5,987 nucleotides of DNA from Phycisphaerae bacterium (GTDB lineage Bacteria > Planctomycetota > Phycisphaerae > Phycisphaerales > SM1A02), in contig NZFT01000007.1 of NCBI GenBank assembly GCA_002690755.1, positions 33,130-39,116 of the forward strand. The letters are read 5' to 3'. Below, piece by piece: positions 1-5,675 of this stretch. The notes under the pieces were generated by a model. That model had not been told where the DNA came from. It did no database searches and saw nothing but the letters and a program-made list of their open reading frames with translations. The position numbers and the translations under genes are program-made. How positions within the stretch are numbered: the first letter of the stretch is position 1; each line of letters opens with the position of its first letter.

Positions 1-1235
1 TGCCGGTGCCCGACTACGGTGGCGATCTCGAGCAGCGGTCAGCGCTCACCGGTGACTGGAACGGTTCACGGGCGAAGCTCGCGGACGACGGCATCCAGTT
101 CCAGTTCAAGTGGGTCCAGTACGGCCAGGGAATCGCGTCCGGTGGACTCGACGAGGCTACGCGCTACGGTGGCATCGGCGACTATCTGATCAACCTCGAC
201 CTCGATCGAATGGGCGTCGTTCCGGGTGGACTGGTCACGTTCCGCGGCGAGTCGCGATACGGCAAGTCCGTGAACGCGCAGGTCGGCACCGTCCTCCCCG
301 TCAACACCGACGCGTTCTTTCCGCTCGCCGACGAGGTCGATGAATCCATCGGCTTCACGATCACCGATCTGCTCTACACGCAGTTCCTCTCCGAGCATTT
401 CGGGGTCTTCCTCGGCAGGATGGACACGCTCAACGGTGATTCGAACGAATTCGCGGGTGGTCGGGGCACCACGCAGTTCATGAACTCGAACTTCGTGTTC
501 AATTCCACGCTCGCACTGCGCCTTCCCTACAGCACGCTCGGCGTCGGGGCCGCCTGGATGCCGAGTGATCGGATGTCCGTCACCGCGACGCTCTTCAACA
601 CCGCCGATTCATCCGAATCGACGGGTTTCGACGACTTCGGGGACGGAACGTCGTTCACGCTGGAGGCGCAGTTCCAATACGAGGTGGGGGGGCTCCCCGG
701 TGGCATGACCATCGGCGGCCTGTATTCGTTCGACCAGGACTTCACCGAGATCGGAGGCCGGATCATCCTCGACGAGGGTGAGCGTCTCCGGCTCCCGACG
801 CAGACCGACACCTGGGCCGTCTACTGGAACGGTTGGCAGTACCTGTGGGCCGACGAGACGAGTGATGCTCCGATCGCGGTGACCGACGGTCGGACGGATC
901 TGCGAGGCCTCGGGCTGTTCGCGCGGTTCGGCGTCGCGGATCGGAAGACGAACCCCGTCGATTGGTCCGGCTGCATCGGCGTCGGTGGTCGAGGGTTGAT
1001 TCCGTCAAGGACCGACGACACCTTCGGCGTCGGCTACTTCTACACCGACATCCAGTCCACGCGATTCTCGAACGTCGCCGGTATCGGTGATGGATCACAG
1101 GGAATCGAGGCGTACTACGACTTCGCCATCATGACCTCGGTGAACCTGACGCTCGACGCTCAGTTCATCGAGCCGCCGTACACCGGCGCCGACACGGCGA
1201 TCGTCCTCGGCGCCCGACTCGGCATCTCGTTCTGA
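1..1235 (+). CDS. OprB-family carbohydrate-selective porin, 5'-truncated
   Basis: This is an outer-membrane beta-barrel protein of the OprB type, a family that lets sugars and other small solutes cross the outer membrane. The visible part has about 411 residues and stays open to the window edge. A GTG at position 6 is available, but no signal peptide follows it, so the true start lies upstream. The family signature is clear: near the start L-T-G-D-W-N-G-S-R-A-K-L-A-D-D-G-I, then alternating barrel strands, a mid-protein G-V-F-L-G-R-M-D-T-L-N segment, and a C-terminal part with V-D-W-S-G-C-I-G-V-G-G-R-G-L-I-P and F-G-V-G-Y-F-Y-T-D-I. The chain ends in phenylalanine after G-A-R-L-G-I-S-F, the usual terminal residue for assembly of outer-membrane barrels. 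Length fits the family with only the signal peptide and first residues missing. The substrate cannot be read from the sequence. The next recognisable gene starts about 180 bp downstream on the same strand; no clear terminator separates them. Confidence 0.9.
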   Translation, partial: PVPDYGGDLEQRSALTGDWNGSRAKLADDGIQFQFKWVQYGQGIASGGLDEATRYGGIGDYLINLDLDRMGVVPGGLVTFRGESRYGKSVNAQVGTVLPVNTDAFFPLADEVDESIGFTITDLLYTQFLSEHFGVFLGRMDTLNGDSNEFAGGRGTTQFMNSNFVFNSTLALRLPYSTLGVGAAWMPSDRMSVTATLFNTADSSESTGFDDFGDGTSFTLEAQFQYEVGGLPGGMTIGGLYSFDQDFTEIGGRIILDEGERLRLPTQTDTWAVYWNGWQYLWADETSDAPIAVTDGRTDLRGLGLFARFGVADRKTNPVDWSGCIGVGGRGLIPSRTDDTFGVGYFYTDIQSTRFSNVAGIGDGSQGIEAYYDFAIMTSVNLTLDAQFIEPPYTGADTAIVLGARLGISF

Positions 1236-1294
1236 ATCGAGCCGGGGCCTCGGATTCAAGACGCTTGCCGGAGGTGTCGCGGCGGAACGGGTCG

Positions 1295-1420
1295 ATGTTT
1301 CGACGACGCCGGGGGGTGGCGGCCGCGTCCGCGGAGATCGACTCCAGCGATTGGTCGTGGCGGGCGTCCGGCATCATCCGGGTGGTCTTCGAGGATCGCG
1401 TGGACTGGATGTCGGTGTGA
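1295..1420 (+). CDS. Possible 41-residue small ORF, or 5' part of a broken gene
   Basis: This short open frame begins at an ATG (a GTG at 1274 and a TTG at 1265 are alternatives) and ends at the TGA at 1418-1420. I do not recognise the product. It begins M-F-R-R-R-R-G and ends E-D-R-V-D-W-M-S-V, with no signal peptide or membrane span. The reason to list it is codon use: from about 1316 to 1417 nearly every third position in this frame is G or C, as in the real genes here, while the other two frames are arginine-rich or have A/T third positions. The stop overlaps a GTG at 1417-1419 that opens the next frame, a GTGA overlap typical of translational coupling. The alternative is that this is the upstream part of one gene that was shifted out of frame near 1410-1420. 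No good ribosome binding site precedes the ATG, so the call is weak. Confidence 0.3.
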   Translation: MFRRRRGVAAASAEIDSSDWSWRASGIIRVVFEDRVDWMSV

Positions 1421-1602
1421 GAAGTCTCTGGGGCGTGCTCGTCGACACGACCACGGCGCTGATGATCTTCTGGGGGCTCTCGGGAATCATCATGTGGTGG
1501 CAGATCAAGCCGACCCGTTTCAACGGCGGCATCGCCATCGTCATGGGGGTCGCCATGGCGGGCGGCCTGGCGGTCGGCATGTTCTTCGTGATCCACCACT
1601 GA
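1417..1602 (+). CDS. Small two-helix membrane protein, C-terminal part of PepSY-associated TM family
   Basis: The chain from the GTG at 1417 has 61 residues and two predicted membrane helices: one around L-W-G-V-L-V-D through G-I-I-M-W-W, the other G-I-A-I-V-M-G-V through M-F-F-V-I. The stretch V-D-T-T-T-A-L-M-I-F-W-G-L-S-G, followed by M-W-W-Q-I-K-P-T-R, is what the last part of PepSY-associated transmembrane proteins looks like in Planctomycetes. Those proteins are several times longer and carry periplasmic PepSY segments before this point; none is found upstream here in any frame. The open frame reaches back to a TTG at 1351 (83 residues), but the added residues have A/T-rich third positions and look non-coding, so I prefer the GTG that overlaps the preceding stop. 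It could be a genuine small membrane protein, a truncated relic, or the end of a frameshifted gene. Function is unknown beyond membrane location. Confidence 0.55.
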   Translation: MRSLWGVLVDTTTALMIFWGLSGIIMWWQIKPTRFNGGIAIVMGVAMAGGLAVGMFFVIHH

Positions 1603-1722
1603 CCGGCGTTGCGTCGCAGGCGTGATCGACCGGGACCCTCGCCCTCGGTGCGTCGGCCCCTCGTCTTGAAATCACTTGACTTGACGACCTGATCCGGCGA
1701 CGGTGGATCCTTTCATCCCATC

Positions 1723-1726
1723 GGAG
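1723..1726 (+). promoter_or_regulatory. Shine-Dalgarno site for the gene at 1736
   Basis: A GGAG motif ends 9 bases before the ATG at 1736. It decides the start: the GTG at 1703 would add 11 residues ahead of a normal signal peptide and has no comparable site. Confidence 0.6.
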
Positions 1727-1735
1727 TCGAATCAG

Positions 1736-2347
1736 ATGCCACGCCCGAACACCTCGATCATCCTCGCCTCCCTCGCCACGATCTTCGGGAGCACCGGTCT
1801 CGCCGAAGCCGATCAGGTCCGCTACACCTTCTCGTTCGAGGGCGCGGTCGGCTCGCTCGACGGTGTGGAATTCGTCGCCGCCGACGCGAGCTTCTCGCTT
1901 CTGGCGGAGGTCGAGGACATCCAGCCGGGATCACCGCGCGGATTCAACGTGACGCCGGGTTCGGGGGTGGTGACCATCGATGACGCATCCGTCGAGATGA
2001 CGTCGGCGTTCGTCGCCGACTCGGCGGTGTGGACCTATTCCGATCCCGCGGACGGTCTGGTCATCGGATTCGGGCTCTACGTGCCCTTCGAAAACCTCAC
2101 GGTCGGCACCTACGACGGGCCTTTGGGATGGAATCTCGCGACGCCGTTCTCCGGCGCAGCGATCGCGGGGGACGACGTGCTCCGGGATCTGGTCGACGAC
2201 GGCATCACGACCGTCGCCGGGACGTTCACGATCTCGAGTTACGACAGCACCGCCATCGAGGTGGTGCTGGTTCCCGCCCCGGGCGTCGTCGGCCTGCTCG
2301 CCTCGGCCCTCATCGGTCGCCGGCGACCGTCACGCCGGCGGGCCTGA
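1736..2347 (+). CDS. Secreted protein with PEP-CTERM (PAPG-type) sorting tail
   Basis: This gene encodes a 203-residue exported protein of unknown function. Residues 1-25 form a signal peptide: a basic start with R3, a hydrophobic core, and a likely cleavage after A-E-A at 25. The mature part (about 26-175) is acidic and rich in beta-forming residues, with no catalytic motif I recognise. The tail is a tripartite sorting signal: V-P-A-P-G at 179-183, a hydrophobic stretch at 184-194, and an arginine-rich end at 195-202. In known systems such tails are recognised by an exosortase in the inner membrane, cleaved, and the protein passed to the cell surface or exopolysaccharide layer; the P-A-P-G variant is common in Phycisphaerae. 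I chose the ATG because GGAG precedes it at 9 bases and the signal peptide begins there. Several TTGA boxes lie at 1666-1686, but no convincing -10 box follows them. The neighbour at 2651-3271 is convergent and carries the same kind of tail without visible similarity in the body. Confidence 0.82.
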   Translation: MPRPNTSIILASLATIFGSTGLAEADQVRYTFSFEGAVGSLDGVEFVAADASFSLLAEVEDIQPGSPRGFNVTPGSGVVTIDDASVEMTSAFVADSAVWTYSDPADGLVIGFGLYVPFENLTVGTYDGPLGWNLATPFSGAAIAGDDVLRDLVDDGITTVAGTFTISSYDSTAIEVVLVPAPGVVGLLASALIGRRRPSRRRA

Positions 2348-2359
2348 TGTCCATCCGGC

Positions 2360-2382
2360 TTCGAACCGCCCCCGGTTTCGAA
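2360..2382 (+). terminator. Bulged hairpin just after the PEP-CTERM gene
   Basis: TTCGAACCG at 2360-2368 pairs with CGGTTTCGAA at 2373-2382 around a CCCC loop, leaving one unpaired T. It begins 13 bases after the stop at 2347, the right place for a transcript end, but no T-run follows on either strand. It could be a 3' stabilising structure or a weak terminator. Confidence 0.35.
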
Positions 2383-2575
2383 TCCCGAGCCGACCGAGCA
2401 GCGATTCCATCCGAAACGCCTTCTCGGTGTCGGTATCCACGTTGATCCGGACGCCAGGAATCGTTCGAACATCGATGCTCACGAAGCTACGTCTCCCGGT
2501 CGGGGCGCGCGACGGGCGGTGGCCCGAAGACGTGAAGCTTCGAGCACCGCCGCAGACCAAGCTCCGCAAAACGAG

Positions 2576-2606
2576 ACCGAGGGGACCCGTGACGGGTCCC
2601 CTCGGT
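2576..2606 (-). terminator. Strong rho-independent-type terminator for the gene at 2651-3271
   Basis: ACCGAGGGGACCCG (2576-2589) and CGGGTCCCCTCGGT (2593-2606) are perfect inverse complements, 14 bp, around a 3-base loop. Read on the minus strand, the stem lies 44 bases after the stop codon of the minus-strand gene and is followed by CTCG and then TTTT. On the plus strand no T-run follows, so the minus strand is the likely direction, though the stem could also stop transcripts arriving from 1736-2347. The T-run is short and four bases off the stem, so termination may depend mainly on the stem. Confidence 0.75.
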
Positions 2607-2650
2607 GCATCGATCATCTCTCACCCCTCGACGAACGAGGGTCGGATTGT

Positions 2651-3271
2651 TCAGCCGCGACGGCGACGACCGGCGAGTCCGGCGAGGCCGAGCAGGCAGA
2701 TCGCACCCGGAGCCGGCACGTTGCCGCGGATGACCCAGGTGCCGGGCAGACCGAAGTCGTCGATCCGGCTGCCACCGCTGATGTCGGCAGGGTTGCCAGA
2801 GATGGCCGCCCACGACTGAAGCGTGACATTGGTCGCCTGGGCGGCGACGAAGCCTCCACCCTGGGTGTCGGTGTAGCTGCCGACGATGAAGAACCACGAG
2901 TAACCGGTGAGGTCGACGTCGACGCTGATCACGTCGAGGTTGCCTTCGCCCCAGAAGTTTTCGTTTTCGATGATGTGCGAGCCAGCGGCAAGCGACTGAA
3001 GGAAGGAAGGAGTGTCGCCCTGGGCGCCGAAGACCTCCCAGAGCATCTCTTCACCAACGAGGGTGCCCGTACCGGCCTGCTGGATGCCGAAGCCGAAGGC
3101 GATGTTCTCGAGATTGGTGTCGGTCGTTTCGAAGGCGTTGGCCCAGGTGATGGAGCCACCGGGGACACCGATGTTGGTGAGCGGTTCGTCGTTATCGATC
3201 TGGTAGAGATCACCAGCAGCGAGGCCGGCAATGCAGAGGGCTGCGGTGCTGGCAAAGATCAGATTCTTCAT
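2651..3271 (-). CDS. Secreted protein with PEP-CTERM (PAPG-type) sorting tail
   Basis: This gene encodes a 206-residue exported protein of unknown function. Residues 1 to about 20 are a signal peptide: M-K-N start, hydrophobic core, likely cleavage near L-A-A-G. The mature part is acidic, rich in Gly, Asn and aromatic residues, and looks all-beta; no active-site motif is seen. The tail has V-P-A-P-G at 185-189, a hydrophobic stretch to about 200, then R-R-R-R-G, which is the three-part signal expected for processing by an exosortase-like enzyme. Just before the tail is G-L-P-G-T-W-V-I-R-G-N, a short motif often found ahead of such tails in Phycisphaerae proteins. The start is secure: AGGAG lies 9 bases upstream and the signal peptide begins at the ATG. 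A strong hairpin follows the stop by 44 bases, so it is probably a single-gene transcript. Its 5' side faces the long divergent intergenic region. Local base composition is less GC-rich than in the other genes, which may reflect expression level or separate origin. Confidence 0.85.
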   Translation of the reverse strand: MKNLIFASTAALCIAGLAAGDLYQIDNDEPLTNIGVPGGSITWANAFETTDTNLENIAFGFGIQQAGTGTLVGEEMLWEVFGAQGDTPSFLQSLAAGSHIIENENFWGEGNLDVISVDVDLTGYSWFFIVGSYTDTQGGGFVAAQATNVTLQSWAAISGNPADISGGSRIDDFGLPGTWVIRGNVPAPGAICLLGLAGLAGRRRRG

Positions 3272-3280
3272 CTCTTACTT

Positions 3281-3285
3281 CTCCT
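3281..3285 (-). promoter_or_regulatory. Shine-Dalgarno site for the minus-strand PEP-CTERM gene
   Basis: CTCCT on the plus strand is AGGAG on the minus strand, 9 bases before the ATG whose complement is at 3269-3271. It is the best ribosome binding site in the window. Confidence 0.75.
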
Positions 3286-3800
3286 AAATACCGTCCACGG
3301 AACGGTCGGACGCGGTGCGACGGAATTGCCGCACCAGGGGGAACGAATGGGCTTCGCATGCGTCCAGCAGGTCTTCTGGGAGGGAGACTGTGGGAACGGA
3401 ACGACGAAAAGCCACGTCGAACACCTCGCTCGACGTCCCATTTCACTCGTTGCACGTTCCCAAGCGTGCGCCTCCGGATCGAAGATTAACTGCTTCCGGT
3501 CGGTTTACCACCTGCAATCTGAATGTTCCGCGCAAATGACGACGGCGTAAGTCCGTTTTCTGACAGATAACGATTGTTTTCGAGGTCTCAGTCCACCGGG
3601 AAGTGGATTTTCGGACCTTTAGGGCCGTCGAATTCGGTCGGGCTCGACCGGGTACCGAGGAGCGGCCTTGTCGAAGGCTCGTCCGCATCCCGGCTCGCGG
3701 CGATCCGTTCATCGTGCGGCATCCGGTTCGGCACAGTGGAAGAACCGATCGAAGCCCTCTGGTCCTGTTCATGCGATCGGTGGTCGCGGGATCAGTGAGA

Positions 3801-3830
3801 TTGAATTCTCGAACGCCTGGGGAGTACGCT
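3801..3830 (+). promoter_or_regulatory. Candidate sigma-70-type promoter of the cytochrome-dockerin gene
   Basis: TTGAAT (3801-3806) and TACGCT (3825-3830) are separated by 18 bases and would give a leader of about 50 bases before the ATG at 3890. The -35 box is fair and the -10 box weak, so this is a suggestion only. Confidence 0.25.
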
Positions 3831-3877
3831 GGCGGCGGATTTCACGGAAGTGTGTTCGATCGTCGAGACCTGACTCC

Positions 3878-3881
3878 GGAG
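3878..3881 (+). promoter_or_regulatory. Shine-Dalgarno site that sets the start at 3890
   Basis: GGAG ends 8 bases before the ATG at 3890. The open frame continues upstream to 3668, but this site and the signal peptide right after the ATG fix the start here. Confidence 0.6.
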
Positions 3882-3889
3882 CATCATCC

Positions 3890-5647
3890 ATGTCTGTTTT
3901 CCACCCGTTCGCCCGGTTCGGTCAGTCGGCGGTCGCACTCGCCTTCATACCTGCTGCGATGGCGGTCGCCGCAAGCGAAGGCGACGAGGGGGGACCCTGC
4001 GATCCCGCGACGAAACCGTGGATCTATCCCACGGATGCCGTGGACACCGATGATCCCGTCAGCTGGGCTCGATTCGCGTGGGATGGATTCGTCGCGCTCC
4101 ACTGGCCGCAGTTGGAGGGAGGCTCGCCGGGGGAGCCCGACACCACGGCATCACTTTGTGACGAGCCCCGTGGTCGCCCCGCCTACCTTCAATGGATGCA
4201 GAAGGCTCAACTGCTTCTGCCGGGCGGCGCGTACCCGGGTACCTGGGACGAGCCGACCTACTCGACGCCGATGTACACCCCGAGTGATGGAGGCCCCACG
4301 CTTCCCCTGCTCGGGGCCCTCTCCAAGACCACCGCTCCGAATCTCGTCGACGAGTTCGACGAGGCCTTCAGCCATCGTCCGCTCCTCGATCAGAACGGAA
4401 GGTACGTGCTCTTCCAGATCTTCCTGAATCGCTCCGAGTTCGAATACATCCGCCAGAACGGCTATTACGACGCGGCGAACCAGTACGCGGCGTTCCAACC
4501 GGGTGGGGAGTTCGCGGGCTTCCCGAAGACCGGCAAGCCCTCCGACTTCGATCCGCCCGTGGTTCTGCCGGACTGGGCGCAGCAGGGCGCTATCGAGCTG
4601 AAGGCTTCGTGGAAGCAGCTCGACGAAGTGGAGATCGCGAGTGGGCGCTTCTTCATGCAGGACGTGTATTACGCCAGCAACATCTCGGCGGCGGATCCGC
4701 CATGCGGACCGGTCACCGTCGGACTCGTCGGGCTCCACGTCCTCCAGCTCACACCAAGCACCTCGGCGACCTGGTTCTGGGCCACGTTCGAACATGTGGA
4801 CAACGTCGATCTCCTGCCCGGAAACCTGAACGGCGTTCCCTCGTTCAATCCCGGCCCGGATGCGACGTGCCCGCCTCCGTACGACAACGGATACTCCTGC
4901 AACGGCGAGATCTGCACGCCGTCGGATCCGAGCGGGGCGACGGACTGTCCACCGTTCGCACCCGAAGGCGGCGTGCTTCCGAATGTCTGCGATGCGGATC
5001 CCGCCCGCGCCGTGAACGTGTCGCGGGTGCCCGAGATGACGACGCCCGACGACGTCGAATCCGTGAACGAGGAATATCGATCCCGGCTTCCCGCGCCCTG
5101 GAGTCACTACCGGCTTCTCAACACGATCCAACCCGAGGACGGCGGCCCCGCCTGCATCCCGCCCCGGGAGGGAAACACCGTCAACACCACCTACCTGACC
5201 AACGTCACGATGGAGACCTACACGCAGTACTACCAGTTCATCTCGCTCCCGAAGTGCGACGGTACGGAAGCCACGCCGCGGAGCATGAACTGCACCGACT
5301 GCCATGCGGTCGCGAGGCCGCTCGGCGCGCCGACGGTCGAGTACGGCGGGGTGGAATTCCCCGATCCGCAGTACCAGATCTTCACCTTCCTGCTCAACAA
5401 CGCGAGGAGTTCCTGCCCCGCCGACCTGAATCACGATCGCGTCGTCGATGCCGCGGATCTCGGAATCCTCACCGCGAACTGGGGGTCCGAGGATCGGGCC
5501 TATCGAATCGATGGATCCGGGCCGGTGGGTGGTGGTGATCTCGGAATGCTGATCGCGAGCTGGGGCCCGTGCCCTTCGAGTGCGCCACCCGCGGCGCCAC
5601 GCGAGGCATCGGGCTTCCAGCGACTGGCCCGTTCGGTCCGGCGTTGA
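3890..5647 (+). CDS. Secreted mono-heme cytochrome c-family protein with C-terminal dockerin-like module
   Basis: The 585-residue product has an N-terminal signal peptide (hydrophobic about 12-27, likely cleavage near A-V-A-A), so it acts outside the cytoplasm. The body (about 40-505) resembles a widespread but poorly characterised 'cytochrome c family protein': P-V-S-W-A-R-F-A-W-D-G-F-V-A-L-H-W-P (56-73), E-F-E-Y-I-R-Q-N-G-Y-Y-D (183-194), I-E-L-K-A-S-W (235-241), T-V-G-L-V-G-L-H (276-283), T-F-E-H-V-D-N-V (299-306) and T-M-E-T-Y-T-Q (440-446). One c-type heme site is present, C468-T-D-C471-H472. No enzymatic activity is established for the family as far as I know; electron transfer is inference. 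Residues 327-367 hold five cysteines in a Gly/Pro-rich stretch. Residues 509-562 are a Cys-bounded dockerin-like module: a good calcium loop with D512, N514, D516, D520 and D523, then a degraded second loop (R539, D541, S543, D550). The last 23 residues are Ala/Pro/Arg-rich. It appears monocistronic, divergent from the PEP-CTERM gene and convergent with rlmL. Confidence 0.83.
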   Translation: MSVFHPFARFGQSAVALAFIPAAMAVAASEGDEGGPCDPATKPWIYPTDAVDTDDPVSWARFAWDGFVALHWPQLEGGSPGEPDTTASLCDEPRGRPAYLQWMQKAQLLLPGGAYPGTWDEPTYSTPMYTPSDGGPTLPLLGALSKTTAPNLVDEFDEAFSHRPLLDQNGRYVLFQIFLNRSEFEYIRQNGYYDAANQYAAFQPGGEFAGFPKTGKPSDFDPPVVLPDWAQQGAIELKASWKQLDEVEIASGRFFMQDVYYASNISAADPPCGPVTVGLVGLHVLQLTPSTSATWFWATFEHVDNVDLLPGNLNGVPSFNPGPDATCPPPYDNGYSCNGEICTPSDPSGATDCPPFAPEGGVLPNVCDADPARAVNVSRVPEMTTPDDVESVNEEYRSRLPAPWSHYRLLNTIQPEDGGPACIPPREGNTVNTTYLTNVTMETYTQYYQFISLPKCDGTEATPRSMNCTDCHAVARPLGAPTVEYGGVEFPDPQYQIFTFLLNNARSSCPADLNHDRVVDAADLGILTANWGSEDRAYRIDGSGPVGGGDLGMLIASWGPCPSSAPPAAPREASGFQRLARSVRR

Positions 5648-5675
5648 GCGACCCGGCGGCCGCGGCCTTCGTGGA

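Larger units (their letters stand above)
2348..2650. other. Convergent intergenic region, 303 bp
   Basis: This stretch separates the 3' ends of the two PEP-CTERM genes. It holds a bulged hairpin close behind the plus-strand gene (2360-2382) and a strong perfect hairpin behind the minus-strand gene (2576-2606). Open frames cross it on both strands, but none has a recognisable product. One minus-strand stretch at about 2380-2460 has moderately coding-like third positions and is treated separately as a weak observation. Confidence 0.6.
3272..3889. other. Divergent intergenic region, 618 bp, no gene recognised
   Basis: This region lies between two divergently read genes and must hold both promoters. 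Open frames cross it, but their translations are arginine- and serine-rich and match nothing I know. A less GC-rich island at about 3480-3620, with runs such as AAGATTAA and GATTGTTTTC, stands out from the flanks and is a reasonable place for the minus-strand promoter, although no good -35/-10 pair is visible there. A short TCCAC/GTGGA hairpin (3592-3607) followed by TTTT lies at the edge of that island. A candidate plus-strand promoter is at 3801-3830. Confidence 0.55.

Noticed and set aside
1666..1686. Cluster of TTGA boxes as a possible -35 region for the gene at 1736
   Set aside because: No acceptable -10 box lies 16-18 bases downstream of any of them, so a promoter call is not supported.
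2374..2390. tRNA T-arm-like string (GGTTTCGAATCC)
   Set aside because: The flanking bases do not form a 5-bp T-stem and no acceptor or anticodon arm is found nearby; the string belongs to the local TTCGAA hairpin.
2519..3550. Long plus-strand open frame (343 residues) opposite the minus-strand PEP-CTERM gene
   Set aside because: The minus strand has a signal peptide, a good ribosome binding site and a complete sorting tail; the plus-strand translation is low-complexity and runs through the terminator hairpin.
3668..3889. Upstream extension of the cytochrome-dockerin frame by 74 residues
   Set aside because: The added residues are Arg/Ser-rich with no family similarity. A signal peptide starts at the ATG at 3890, which has GGAG 8 bases before it.
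4151..5434. Long minus-strand open frame (427 residues) opposite the cytochrome gene
   Set aside because: It is a GC-driven antisense shadow: Arg/Val/Gly-rich, no domain recognised, while the plus strand carries a signal peptide, CxxCH and the dockerin module.
4609..5538. Plus-strand open frame (309 residues) within the cytochrome gene in another frame
   Set aside because: Its translation is extremely Arg-rich, typical of an out-of-frame reading of a GC-rich gene.
5658..5667. GGCCGCGGCC palindrome between the convergent cytochrome and rlmL genes as a terminator
   Set aside because: It is a loop-less 10-base palindrome with no T-run; in DNA this rich in G and C such palindromes occur by chance.
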